Source: Mycobacterium kiyosense (GTDB taxonomy: Bacteria > Actinomycetota > Actinomycetes > Mycobacteriales > Mycobacteriaceae). From it: 64,000 bases of DNA. The stretch covers positions 2,418,001 to 2,482,000 of the forward strand of contig AP025179.1 in the NCBI GenBank assembly GCA_021654635.1, written 5' to 3'. A model generated the notes under the pieces. The model did not search any database. It had not been told where the DNA came from and saw only the letters and a list, made by a program, of their open reading frames with translations. Made by a program: the position numbers and the translations under genes. The number at the start of each line of letters is the position of its first letter. Position 1 is the first letter of the stretch. Below, piece after piece: positions 9,355 through 18,283 of this stretch.

Positions 9355-10886
9355 TCAGCCCGTCGTCGCCGCTGCCCGGTCCGTCGCGGTCAGGTCGGCG
9401 CGCAGCAGGTGTTTGAGGATTTTGCCGGACGGGTTGCGCGGGATGTCCCGCACGATGAGCTCGCGGGGCAGCTTGTAGGCACTGAGGCGTTCGGCACCGA
9501 AGGAGCGGAGTTCTTCGAGCGTCAGCGAGTGACCGGGGTGCGGGGTGATGACGGCGACGACCGTTTCGCCGTAGTCGGGGTGCTCGCGGGAGACCACCGC
9601 GATATCGGCGATTGCCGGGTGCGCGGCGAGTTCGTTTTCCACTTCGACGGAGTAGATGTTGCGTCCACCGGAGATGATCATGTCCTTGAGGCGGTCGACC
9701 AGGGTGATGTAACCGTCGGCGTCGATCGTGGCGACGTCGCCGGTGTGCAGCCAGCCGTCGCGGATGGTCTCGGCGGTGGCCTCCGGATTGCGCCAGTACC
9801 CCTTCATGACGGTCTCGCCGCGCAAAACGAGCTCGCCCGTGCCACCGGGGCCGACGTCATTGCCGTCCGGGTCGACGATCCGGGCCTCGGTGTTGAACAG
9901 CGCATGTCGCCCGCTGGCATCAGGGCGCTCGCGGACCTCCTGGGCGCTGCTGTAGATGCCGCCCGGGCCGCCCTCGGTCTGCCCGCATGCCTGAATCAAC
10001 TCGAGGTGTGGCAGCGCTTCGAGCGCTTCCTGCACCGCTGAGGCCGGCATGGGTGCGGCACCGAACAGGCCGACGCGCCACGCGGACAGGTCCCTGGTGG
10101 CGAGCTCGGGATGACGCAGCAGTAGCTGATACATCGTCGGGACGCCGAAAAAATGCGTTGACCGAATGCTTTTTCGAGGGCATCGAGTACTGCGTCCGGG
10201 CTGAAGGCCGGCAGGATCACGTGCGTGGCGCCCAGTTGAGTGCCTCCCACAACCAGAATGGTGAGGTCGGCGGCGTGATACATCGGCGCGACATGCAGCA
10301 CCCGATCGCCGTCCCGCAGCCCGAGTACCGCCGCGGCGTTCAGGCCCACCCAGAGGACGCGGTGATGGTCGAACAGCGCGCCTTTCGGGCGCCCAGTGGT
10401 GCCCGAGGTGTACAGGATGGCCGCATCGTCACTTTCGGATACCTCGACGTCCGGTGCGGTATCCGGTTGTGCGGCAGCAAGTCTCGCCAGCTCCGGATCC
10501 AGTGCGATCGGCGGATATACCAGCGACGGTGCGGCTGCGCACCTGCCGGCGGCCTCCGCCGCGGTAGGGCCGAAAACCAGCACGGCCGCCTGCGAGTCGT
10601 CGAGCAGGTACTGCAGCTCGGCGGCAGTGGCCGCCGGGTTCGCCGGGACCACCAGGGCGCCCAGGCGCCACGCGGCATACGACGCGAGATAGAAGCTGTC
10701 GCTGTTAGCCGACATCAGCACCATGCGATCGCCCTTGCGCAGCCCAGTCGTCGCCAGCGCCCTGGCCGTCTGGTTCACTTTCGCGTCGACCTCGCGGTAG
10801 CTCAACTTGCGATCGCCGAAGATCAGCGCCGGACGGGCGGGGCAGCGTCCCGCGTTGGTTGCCAGAACACCTGCGAGGGTAGCCAT
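9355..10886 (-). CDS. Acyl-CoA synthetase, FadD-type AMP ligase (two frameshifts)
   Basis: An ANL-superfamily adenylating enzyme of about 509 residues. It has the P-loop YTSGTTGRPKGA, the adenine motif around QACGQTEGGPGG, the conserved GWLHTGDVA, and the C-terminal hinge and lysine (NPSGKILK). It activates a carboxylic acid to acyl-AMP and then acyl-CoA. The middle is displaced by two extra bases: one in the T5 run 10170-10174 and one in the A6 run 10148-10153. With both removed, DALEKHSVNAFFGVPTMYQ reads through. I chose ATG 10886; a TTG at 10895 is also in frame. A divergent TetR gene shares the promoter region. The substrate is uncertain, perhaps a medium- or long-chain acid. Confidence 0.8.
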
Positions 10887-10903
10887 GCTTTCCAAATGTA
10901 ATG

Positions 10904-10923
10904 TTGACTATCCAATTGGTCAA
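10904..10923. promoter_or_regulatory. Putative TetR operator TTGACTATCCAATTGGTCAA
   Basis: A 20-bp element in the 64-bp divergent spacer, with TTGAC/GTCAA ends and an inner CCAATTGG palindrome. It lies between the acyl-CoA synthetase start and the TetR start, where a repressor would block both promoters. Confidence 0.5.
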
Positions 10924-10950
10924 TGACCTTTCCTGGCGTATAGTCAGCCC

Positions 10951-11547
10951 ATGACCATCGATGGGGCAGTCGACGTCCCGGCGGATCTGACGGCCAAGGC
11001 GCGGATCCGCAACGCGGCTCTGGAACTGTTCGCCGAGAAGGGCGCGGCCAACACCAGCATCCGGGAGGTGGCCGCCGAGGCGGGAATCACCCACGGACTG
11101 GTGGTCCACCATTTCTCCAACAAGGACGGGCTGCGCCGCGCGGTCCGCCAGCATGTCTTCGAATTGCTCCGGCAGGCGCTGGAATCGGTGCCGGCCGAAG
11201 GCGGCGCCCAGCAGATCCGCCATGCCCGCGACAGCAGCGTGGACCGACTACTGACCGCCAAGCCGGCGCTGATGACCTACCTGCGCCGGGCGATGCTGGA
11301 CCCGGTCGAATCCGATCCGGAACTCGTCGCCATGCTGGCCGACTTCACCCTCGCCGAGGTTCGCAGCCTTCGGTCGCGCGGCCTTGCCGGCACCGAGACG
11401 CCCGATTATCTACAGGCGATGGCCGTGATGATCCGGGAACTCGGGCCGCGATTGCTTGCCCCAGTGGCTCAACAGTTTTGGGGCTGCCTCGCGGGGGAAC
11501 ACGCCGGGCCGGCTCCCTCGCTCGAAGTCGCGATGAAGCCCAGTTAG
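10951..11547 (+). CDS. TetR-family transcriptional regulator
   Basis: A 198-residue regulator with an N-terminal HTH (IREVAAEAGITHGLVVHHFSNKDGL, residues 32-56) and a helical ligand domain. It is transcribed divergently from the acyl-CoA synthetase and probably controls it through the 10904-10923 site. Such pairs in mycobacteria often sense acyl-CoAs or fatty acids; that is inference here. The C-terminus ends 9 bp before the convergent P450 gene. Confidence 0.85.
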   Translation: MTIDGAVDVPADLTAKARIRNAALELFAEKGAANTSIREVAAEAGITHGLVVHHFSNKDGLRRAVRQHVFELLRQALESVPAEGGAQQIRHARDSSVDRLLTAKPALMTYLRRAMLDPVESDPELVAMLADFTLAEVRSLRSRGLAGTETPDYLQAMAVMIRELGPRLLAPVAQQFWGCLAGEHAGPAPSLEVAMKPS

Positions 11548-11555
11548 GGCTGCGC

Positions 11556-12848
11556 CTAACTCCAGGTGACCGGCAGGCGTTTGATGCCGTGGATGAACTG
11601 CGACAGCAGCCGAGCCGGCTCCGCCGTCGCGGTGATGTCGGGGATCTCGCGACGCAATTCGTCGAACACCACCCGGATCTCGCGGCGCGCCAGGTTGGCG
11701 CCCAGGCAGAAGTGTGCGCCGCCACCGCCGAAGCCGACATGCGGGTTGGGGTCGCGGGTCACGTCGAAAGTCCACGGGTCGGCGAACTTCGACTCGTCCC
11801 GGTTGGCCGAGCAGTACCACATCGAAACCTTGTCGCCGGCAGCCATTTTGGTGCCGGACAGTTCGAAATCCTGGGTAAGGGTGCGGCGCATGTAGATCAC
11901 CGGTGAGGCCCAGCGCACGATCTCCTCGACCGCGCTGTGCGCCAGCCCGTCGTAATTTGACCACCACTTCTCCCGCTCGGCCGGGTAGCGGGACAGCGCC
12001 AGCACGCCGTGACTGATGGCGTTGCGGGTGGTCTCGTTGCCGGCCACCACCAGCAGGATGAAGAACATCGCGATCTCCGACGACGACAGCCGCTCGCCGT
12101 TCACCTCGGATTCGACCAGCGCGGTGGTCAAGTCGTCGTGGTGGTGGACCCGGCGGTCGTCGGCCAACGCGGTGGCGTAGGCGCCGATGTCCATCGAAAC
12201 CTGAAAGAACTCCGCGAAATCGGTGGTCAGATCCGGGTCGCCGAATCCGAGAATCACGTTGGTCCAATGGAATATCCGCTGATGGTCCTCCTCGGGGATG
12301 CCCATCATGTCGCAGATGATCTGCAGCGGCAGCGGTCCGGCCAGTTCGCTGACCAGATCGGCGTGCCCGTCGGGATGCCCGGCGATCATCGACGTCACCA
12401 ACCGGTGCGCCCGATCCCGCACCGAGGCCTCGATTCGGGCCACCACGCGGGGCGTGAAGGCCCGGCTGACGATCGAACGCAGCCGCTGATGACGCGGGTC
12501 GTCCAGCACGATCATCGATCCGAAATACTCGGCCAGCTCCGGTGTTTGGTCGTTGATCGTGATGCTGGGACTCGAGCTGAAAACCTCCGGATGGCGGCTG
12601 GCGAAGAACACGTCGTCCAGCCTGGTCAGTGCCCAATGCCCGGCGCCGGAGTCGAATCCCTCATAGTCGACCGCGGGCCAGAACGAGATAGGCGCCTCAC
12701 GCCGCAAAGTGGCGAAGGCGCCGTCGCGATAGTCGTCGTCGCGAGCCCAGAAATCCAGCGAGCCCAGCTCGATATCGGCCAGCGCCACCCGAGGTGGCGG
12801 CGCGCCGTTCAATCGCGGCGTCAGGCCGGACTCGGTCTTGAGGTCCAT
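11556..12848 (-). CDS. cyp124: Cytochrome P450 CYP124, methyl-branched lipid omega-hydroxylase
   Basis: A 430-residue P450 nearly collinear with M. tuberculosis CYP124 (Rv2266). Visible are the I-helix oxygen-activation motif AGNETTRN, the K-helix ExxR (EEIVRW), and the heme loop FGGGGAHFCLGANLA with the cysteine ligand. Known CYP124 hydroxylates the terminal carbon of methyl-branched lipids such as phytanic acid and of cholesterol, using ferredoxin electrons. It also keeps the signatures ELGSLDFWARDDD and NDQTPELAEYFGS. It begins with ATG at 12848; the MmpS-like gene lies 24 bp upstream on the same strand, so the two may be co-transcribed. Confidence 0.95.
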   Translation of the reverse strand: MDLKTESGLTPRLNGAPPPRVALADIELGSLDFWARDDDYRDGAFATLRREAPISFWPAVDYEGFDSGAGHWALTRLDDVFFASRHPEVFSSSPSITINDQTPELAEYFGSMIVLDDPRHQRLRSIVSRAFTPRVVARIEASVRDRAHRLVTSMIAGHPDGHADLVSELAGPLPLQIICDMMGIPEEDHQRIFHWTNVILGFGDPDLTTDFAEFFQVSMDIGAYATALADDRRVHHHDDLTTALVESEVNGERLSSSEIAMFFILLVVAGNETTRNAISHGVLALSRYPAEREKWWSNYDGLAHSAVEEIVRWASPVIYMRRTLTQDFELSGTKMAAGDKVSMWYCSANRDESKFADPWTFDVTRDPNPHVGFGGGGAHFCLGANLARREIRVVFDELRREIPDITATAEPARLLSQFIHGIKRLPVTWS

Positions 12849-12872
12849 GCGCTTCTCCTCTTCGGTTTCGCG

Positions 12873-13223
12873 TCAGTGCGAACAGACCGCCCGGCCGGGC
12901 GTACCGGTGGAATGCGCGTCGTTGACCACGTTGCCATCAACCACGATCTTGCAGGCGATGGTGCCCTGACCCTGCGCACTGAGCACGAAGACCTCGCCGC
13001 CGAACGCCTGGAACTGAGTCGACCACGGCAGCGCCACGTTCACCGCGTGCTGCTGGCCCTTCTCGTCCTGCCACGAAATGTATTCGGCGACACCGGGTCC
13101 GCTGACTTCGTAGCGCACTTGGGGGAATTCGCCCGGCATGGGCGTGGCGTGCGCGACAACCGTGGAAGCCGCGAACGCGGTACCGCTGACCAACAGGAAC
13201 GTGGCTAGGCGACGACTGTTCAT
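12873..13223 (-). CDS. Secreted MmpS-like protein
   Basis: A 116-residue protein with a Sec signal peptide (charged MNSRR, hydrophobic core to about residue 26, AHA cleavage region). The mature part has the beta-rich MmpS C-domain pattern: VRYEVSGPG, an LPW motif, IACKIVVDGNV and two cysteines likely to pair. MmpS proteins accompany MmpL lipid exporters and are normally membrane-anchored; this one looks freely secreted and has no mmpL neighbour. It sits directly upstream of cyp124 in the same direction. Its role is unknown and may be lipid binding in the periplasm. Confidence 0.7.
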   Translation of the reverse strand: MNSRRLATFLLVSGTAFAASTVVAHATPMPGEFPQVRYEVSGPGVAEYISWQDEKGQQHAVNVALPWSTQFQAFGGEVFVLSAQGQGTIACKIVVDGNVVNDAHSTGTPGRAVCSH

Positions 13224-13316
13224 AAATGTTCATGTTGTCATCACCCCGGGGTGATTACGAGACCCTTTCGCCAAGCAACTTAGGGTGAACCCGGGCGGGG
13301 CGAACCTGGAGGTCTG

Positions 13317-14399
13317 ATGTCGCAGAGCGCAAAGAGAGTCGTCGTATGGGGCACCGGGTTCGTGGGCAGGATGGTGATTCCCGAGATCGTCAAGCATCCG
13401 TTGTTCGAATTGGTGGGCGTCGGCGTCAGCAACCCGGACAAGGTCGGCCGCGACGTCGGTGACATCTGCGGGCTGGCCGAACCGGTGGGCGTCACCGCCA
13501 CCGACGACGTCGACGCCCTGATCGCACTGAAGCCCGACGCTCTGGTGCACTATGGCCCCACCGCCATGCACGCCAAGGACAACATCTCGCTGATCACCCG
13601 CTTCCTGCGGGCCGGCATCGACGTGTGCTCGACGGCGATGACGCCGTGGATCTGGCCGACCATGCACCTCAATCCGCCCAACTGGATCGAGCCGATCACC
13701 CAAGCGTGCGAGCTGGGTGAGGCGTCCTGCTTCACCACCGGCATCGACCCCGGATTCGCCAACGACCTGTTCCCGATGACCCTGATGGGGCTGTGCTCCG
13801 AGGTGAAGAAGGTGCGCGCGTCGGAACTGCTCGACTACACCAACTACGAAGGCGACTACGAACGGGAGATGGGCATCGGGCGCGAACCCGAGTACAGCCC
13901 GATGCTGGAGAATTCCGACGTGCTGATCTTCGCCTGGGGTGCCACCGTGCCGATGATCGCCCACGCCGCGGGCATCATGCTCGACGAGATGACCACCACC
14001 TGGGACAAGTGGGTCACCCCTACCGACCGCAAGTCCGCCAAGGGCGTCATCAAGGCGGGTCAGGTGGCCGCGGTCCGGTTCACCATCAACGGGCTCTACC
14101 GGGGCGAGACACGCATCCAGCTCGAGCATGTCAACCGCATCGGGCTCGACGCCGCCCCGGACTGGCCGACCGGCCACGACAACGACGTCTACCGCGTCGA
14201 CATCGAAGGAACCCCGAGCATCTTCCAGGAAACCGCGTTCCGGTTCACCGATGGCACCGGCCGAGACGCGGCCGCGGCCGGCTGCCTGGCGACCGGCCTG
14301 CGGGCCCTCAACGCCGTCCCGGCGGTCAACGACCTGTCGCCGGGCTGGGTGACCGCACTGGATCTGCCGCTGATTCCCGGCGCCGGCACCATTCGCTGA
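13317..14399 (+). CDS. DapB-like NAD(P)-dependent reductase
   Basis: A 360-residue Rossmann protein. The N-terminus VVVWGTGFVGRMVIPEI binds NAD(P), and the fold matches the dihydrodipicolinate-reductase N-domain. The C-terminal half resembles 2,4-diaminopentanoate-dehydrogenase-like proteins rather than true DapB, so a lysine-pathway role is unlikely. Mycobacteria have many such paralogues, often near lipid or sterol genes. The start ATG follows GGAGGTCTG closely. The gene is monocistronic: the next gene starts 144 bp downstream. The substrate is unknown. Confidence 0.75.
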   Translation: MSQSAKRVVVWGTGFVGRMVIPEIVKHPLFELVGVGVSNPDKVGRDVGDICGLAEPVGVTATDDVDALIALKPDALVHYGPTAMHAKDNISLITRFLRAGIDVCSTAMTPWIWPTMHLNPPNWIEPITQACELGEASCFTTGIDPGFANDLFPMTLMGLCSEVKKVRASELLDYTNYEGDYEREMGIGREPEYSPMLENSDVLIFAWGATVPMIAHAAGIMLDEMTTTWDKWVTPTDRKSAKGVIKAGQVAAVRFTINGLYRGETRIQLEHVNRIGLDAAPDWPTGHDNDVYRVDIEGTPSIFQETAFRFTDGTGRDAAAAGCLATGLRALNAVPAVNDLSPGWVTALDLPLIPGAGTIR

Positions 14400-14424
14400 C
14401 CAGCGCAAACAGTTCGGCGTCGGA

Positions 14425-14467
14425 TGCGCTGCACAGCGCACGCATAGCCGATGCAGAGATTGGCTAT
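14425..14467. promoter_or_regulatory. Two dyad elements upstream of the Hsp70-like gene
   Basis: TGCGCTG/CAGCGCA (14425-14431 and 14434-14440) is a tight hairpin. ATAGCC-N12-GGCTAT (14444-14449 and 14462-14467) follows. The first may end transcription of the DapB-like gene; the second may be a regulator site for the gene at 14543. Weak evidence. Confidence 0.3.
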
Positions 14468-14542
14468 ATGTTTTAGCGAAAGCATTGTCGGGGGCCGGGG
14501 AGGCGATGCTGAAGATTCGGCGGAACACGGGGATTGGACCAG

Positions 14543-16387
14543 ATGGCAGACGGAGCTAGGCCCGCGCTGGGCCTGTCGATCGGCGCCACCAACCTGGCTG
14601 CCGTGACCCCTGACCATTCCATCACCCGCAGACCCGTGTTGACCCTGTTCCGGCAGCGCCCGCCCGAGGTGGGGGTGCCCTCCGAGAACCCCCGGCTTGA
14701 CCAGCCCGGACTGGTGATCAGCGATTTCGTGGATCGGGTCGGGGACCGCGTCGGGATCGTGGCCGCCGACGGTTCGGTGCACCGCAGCGAAGCGCTGGTG
14801 GCCGACGGGTTGCGGGCACTGGCGTACGCGGCCACCGGTGGTCGCGCCCTGCCCGACCACGTCGCCGTGACGTATCCGGCCCACTGGGGTGCGCCGGCGG
14901 TCGACGCGCTGGGTGCCGCGCTGGGCCGGGTGTCGGAATGGTCGAGCGCCGGAAAACCGCCGGCGCTGATCCCCGACGCGGCGGCAGCGCTGTTCGCGGT
15001 CCGCGCCAACCCGGGCATCCCAGCCCGCGGGATCGTCGCGATGTGCGACTTCGGGGGCAGCGGCACCAGCATCACCCTGATCGACGCCAGCGGCGACTAC
15101 CAGCCGGTGGCCCCGACCGTGCGGTACCACGACTTCTCCGGCGACCTGGTCGACCAGGCGCTGCTGACCTACGTGATGTCCGAGATGCCGGCCACCGGGT
15201 CGTTCGATCCGACCGGCACCGCCGCGATCGGCTCGCTGAGCCGGTTACGCATGGAATGCCGCCGCGCCAAGGAACGCCTCTCGGCCACGACGGTGACCAG
15301 CCTGTCCGACGAGGTGCCCGGGATGCGCGGCGACGTCCGGCTGACCCGCACCGAACTCGAGGAGACGATTCGCGGCCCGCTGGACGGATTCTTACAGGCC
15401 CTGGAAAACATGCTGGGGCGCAACGGAATTCACCCCACGAGCCTGGTTGCGATCGCAACCGTGGGCGGCGGCGCCGGCATCCCGGCGGTGACCACGTCAC
15501 TCTCCGGGCGGTTCGGCGTGCCGGTGGTCACCACCCCCCGCCCGCAACTGACCGCGGCCATCGGGGCGGCGTTGCGCGCCGCGCGCGGCCCAGGCGACAA
15601 CATCGCCACGGCATTGACGCCGGCCGCGCCAGCGGCCATGGCAGGCGCCGTCGCGGCGTCGGCGCCGCCGCCCCCCTTCGAAGACGTGGGACCCGATCTG
15701 CACACCGATGCGCCGGTCTCGGTGATGCAGCCCGCGCTGGCCTGGTCGGAGGCCGACCCGGAGTCCCGCGCCCTGCCGGCCGCCGCCGCAGTGTCCAAGG
15801 CGGCCTCCGGCGAGCGCGGCGGCTCGGGGTTTACCGCAGCCCGCCCGCAGATGTCGTTCGAGCACGACGACCGTCCCGACCCGGAGCGCAAGGCACCGGT
15901 ACTGCCCTGGTATCGACTCCCGGCGGTGATCCTTGTCGGCACGGTCGTGGCAGTGCTGCTGGTGGGAACCGCGGTGGCGATCGGGTTGTCCGGTCAGGGC
16001 CCCGGCACCCAGTCGCCGCGCACGGTGCCAGCGACGCCGGGCACCTCCGCACCGCCGCCGTCCGCAAGTCCGCAACCGAGCGCACCGGGATCGGCGCAGG
16101 AAACGGCACCGGCCTCCCAAGTTCCCGCCCCGGCCTCTCCGGCTCCCGCCCCGGCCTCCGAACCCCGCAGGCGCCAGCCACCGAGGCACCGCCACCGGCC
16201 GCACAGCCCACCGCCGAAGCTCCGCCCCCGCCGAAGTTCCGCCCCCGCCGCGCAGCCTCCGGCGCCACCTATTCCGAATCCCCCTGCGGCGCCGCAACTT
16301 CCGCCGATACCGCGAATTCCCGGCCTGCCGCACGTGCCGGGGATCAAGATCCCCGGCGGACCGCTATCGGGTATCAGGATCGGCTGA
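14543..16387 (+). CDS. Hsp70/actin-like ATPase-domain membrane protein with proline-rich tail (Rv2264c-like)
   Basis: About 614 residues. The N-terminal half has an Hsp70/actin-type nucleotide fold: LGLSIGATNLAAV near the start, a second phosphate loop MCDFGGSGTSITLIDA, and VGGGAGIPAVTTSL. A single membrane helix follows (LPAVILVGTVVAVLLVGTAV), then a long Pro/Ala-rich extracytoplasmic tail ending in PGIKIPGGPLSGIRIG. This is the organisation of M. tuberculosis Rv2264c, of unknown function. Around 16170-16245 the tail turns arginine-rich, while a neighbouring frame reads QAPATEAPPPAAQP. This suggests compensating indels. I chose ATG 14543 over the upstream TTG. Confidence 0.75.
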   Translation: MADGARPALGLSIGATNLAAVTPDHSITRRPVLTLFRQRPPEVGVPSENPRLDQPGLVISDFVDRVGDRVGIVAADGSVHRSEALVADGLRALAYAATGGRALPDHVAVTYPAHWGAPAVDALGAALGRVSEWSSAGKPPALIPDAAAALFAVRANPGIPARGIVAMCDFGGSGTSITLIDASGDYQPVAPTVRYHDFSGDLVDQALLTYVMSEMPATGSFDPTGTAAIGSLSRLRMECRRAKERLSATTVTSLSDEVPGMRGDVRLTRTELEETIRGPLDGFLQALENMLGRNGIHPTSLVAIATVGGGAGIPAVTTSLSGRFGVPVVTTPRPQLTAAIGAALRAARGPGDNIATALTPAAPAAMAGAVAASAPPPPFEDVGPDLHTDAPVSVMQPALAWSEADPESRALPAAAAVSKAASGERGGSGFTAARPQMSFEHDDRPDPERKAPVLPWYRLPAVILVGTVVAVLLVGTAVAIGLSGQGPGTQSPRTVPATPGTSAPPPSASPQPSAPGSAQETAPASQVPAPASPAPAPASEPRRRQPPRHRHRPHSPPPKLRPRRSSAPAAQPPAPPIPNPPAAPQLPPIPRIPGLPHVPGIKIPGGPLSGIRIG

Positions 16388-16393
16388 ACCGGC

Positions 16394-17101
16394 CTACGTT
16401 TTTGCCGTCTCCCGGTCTTTCTGCTCGGCCCGGTCTTCCTGGTCGGCTTCGTCCTTGGGCGCGGTCTCGTCCGTGGACTCGGCCTCGTCGTTGCTCTCGG
16501 CCTGCTTCTCCTGCTCGGCCCGGTCTTCTTTGGTCGCCTTGATGATCTCTTCGTTGAAAGCCTTGTCTTTTTCCAGGTTTTCCTCGGCGGCTTCCCGGGC
16601 TTCGCGGTCGAGTTCTTCGTCCGACTTGTTCTCGGCCGTCTGGTCTGCGTTGGCGCCGCGGTCGCTGGTGGCGTTGAGATCCTTCTCTTTGGAACCCTTG
16701 CCCTCGTTGTCCTCGCCGCTGTCGGCCTTGGCTGAGTGCGCCTTGGGCGCGTCGTCCGCGGACTCTTTCGGGGCCGCGTCTTTGGCGGTGTCGCCGTCAT
16801 CCTCGCCGCGCTCGGCCGCGGCCTTGGCCGCCGGGGAATCGTCCTCGTTACCGTACTTGGGGTTGCCGTCGTCGTCGATCCAGTCGTTGACCGCGGTGCC
16901 GGTGATCGTGCCGCCCGAACCGGGCAGGACCAGCGTGGGACGGTCCTCGTAGGCCGTCATCATCTTGGCGGCTTCTTCTTTGTCTTCTTCGTCGGGCTCG
17001 GGAACCTCGCTGGTCCGGTCTTTGCTGTCCGACTCCGCCCGGTCGGTGGATTCGTCGTCGGCCTTGGCCTGGTCGGCGGCCTCGTCGTCGTTCGCGCTCA
17101 T
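16394..17101 (-). CDS. Highly acidic, disordered low-complexity protein
   Basis: A 235-residue protein made mostly of Asp, Glu, Lys, Ala, Ser and Thr, with no cysteine and one tryptophan. Only one stretch looks ordered (residues 47-84, with TLVLPGSGGTITGTAVNDW); the rest should be intrinsically disordered or form single charged helices in the C-terminal third (EELDREAREAAEENLEKDKAF). There is no signal peptide or membrane segment. A GGGGG ribosome site precedes the ATG. It is convergent with the Hsp70-like gene, whose stop is 6 bp away, and upstream of nothing in its own direction. I do not recognise the family. The absence of stops over 700 bp with strong codon bias supports a real gene. Confidence 0.7.
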   Translation of the reverse strand: MSANDDEAADQAKADDESTDRAESDSKDRTSEVPEPDEEDKEEAAKMMTAYEDRPTLVLPGSGGTITGTAVNDWIDDDGNPKYGNEDDSPAAKAAAERGEDDGDTAKDAAPKESADDAPKAHSAKADSGEDNEGKGSKEKDLNATSDRGANADQTAENKSDEELDREAREAAEENLEKDKAFNEEIIKATKEDRAEQEKQAESNDEAESTDETAPKDEADQEDRAEQKDRETAKT

Positions 17102-17169
17102 GATGTTTGCCCCCTAGGCGGTTGCGGTATGTATCCGCAGGGGTTACCCACACAGGCGTCGGGCCGAAA

Positions 17170-18282
17170 CTATTCCGGTGCGGAGCGCTTGACCAGCACG
17201 ATCGAGGCCAGCGGAATGCGCATCGGCTCCGGCGCACGCGCCAACCGGTCGGCGATAGTGTCCTCGAGGCAGGCGACGAATTCGGTTGCGCGCGGGTCGG
17301 CGGTGCCGCCGTCGAGTCCGGCGGTCAGGGTCGGAAACAGGGCCGCGCGCGCAAAAGCGGCCCACTGCCGGCCGAAAGTTGTTGCGTCGCCGTCGGTTTG
17401 GTAGCGAGCCCAGAACCGGTCGTCGGCGTTGAAGATTTCCAGATGATCGATCGTCAAACCTTCGAACCAGCCGCGCGGAGCGAACGGAGCGCGAAAATCC
17501 TTCTCGCTGCGGGCAACCACCGGGATCACCATGCGCCGTACCTCGTCGAAGCGCAGCAGGCCGTCGGCGGCCAACTCGTGCAGCCCCGCGATGAGAGCCT
17601 CGTTCAGCGGCCGATAGCCGAATTCACCGTCCTCGTCCAGGGCCATGGTCAGCACCACCAACCGGCCGCCGGGACACAGTTCGCGGCCGCGGAACGCCAC
17701 GAAATCGTTCCAATCCAGCGCGGACTGATGTTCGAACGCCCTGCGGGCTTCGCTGTTCTTGCTGAACGCGACCTGCACGTGGTCGGTGAACTCCGGGGCA
17801 CCCGCCGGTACGCGACTCAGCCACTGGATGGCCCACGACGTCCAACCCAGATTGACCGTGCCGGTCGGCAGGATCTGGCCGTAGAAGGAACGACCGATGG
17901 CCGAGGTGAAGCTCGCCGGGTCGCGGAGCAGGTAGCTGTCCGGGTCGTCGGCCATGGTGCGGAACAGAGTGGAGAAGTCGTTGTTCGGTACGTCGGTGTG
18001 CGCCACCATGATTGCGTGGTCGTGGCGGGTGCGGCCGCGCAGCACTTCGATTGCGGCAGCCATCGGCTTCAGCGAGTTGTAGCCGGTGGCGGCGCCGTAG
18101 TCGGCGATGACCACCGGTTGCGGTGGCCGGGGTAGCGGCACCTGATGCGCGGCCTGCTCGAACAGCGCGACGGCGGGCAGCAGTCCGGCGGCCTGCAGGC
18201 GCGAGGACTGCGAGTACGTCGCGCTCTCCATCGGCTCGGGCCGGACCACGATGCTCGACTCGGGAAGGCGGACTGGTTTCAT
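17170..18282 (-). CDS. SABATH-type carboxyl methyltransferase, fatty acid O-methyltransferase-like
   Basis: A 370-residue protein of the SAM-dependent carboxyl methyltransferase family (PF03492), better known from plant salicylate and jasmonate methyltransferases. The SAM site is VIADYGAATGYNSLKPM. The cap region has the family's conserved tryptophans and FYGQILPTGTVNLGWTSWAIQWLS. A mycobacterial member (FAMT of M. marinum) methylates free fatty acids to fatty acid methyl esters, so that is the likely reaction. The start ATG is one base after the stop of the SDR gene (TGACATG), so translation is coupled. The SDR may prepare or modify the same lipid. Confidence 0.8.
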   Translation of the reverse strand: MKPVRLPESSIVVRPEPMESATYSQSSRLQAAGLLPAVALFEQAAHQVPLPRPPQPVVIADYGAATGYNSLKPMAAAIEVLRGRTRHDHAIMVAHTDVPNNDFSTLFRTMADDPDSYLLRDPASFTSAIGRSFYGQILPTGTVNLGWTSWAIQWLSRVPAGAPEFTDHVQVAFSKNSEARRAFEHQSALDWNDFVAFRGRELCPGGRLVVLTMALDEDGEFGYRPLNEALIAGLHELAADGLLRFDEVRRMVIPVVARSEKDFRAPFAPRGWFEGLTIDHLEIFNADDRFWARYQTDGDATTFGRQWAAFARAALFPTLTAGLDGGTADPRATEFVACLEDTIADRLARAPEPMRIPLASIVLVKRSAPE

Positions 18283-18283
18283 G

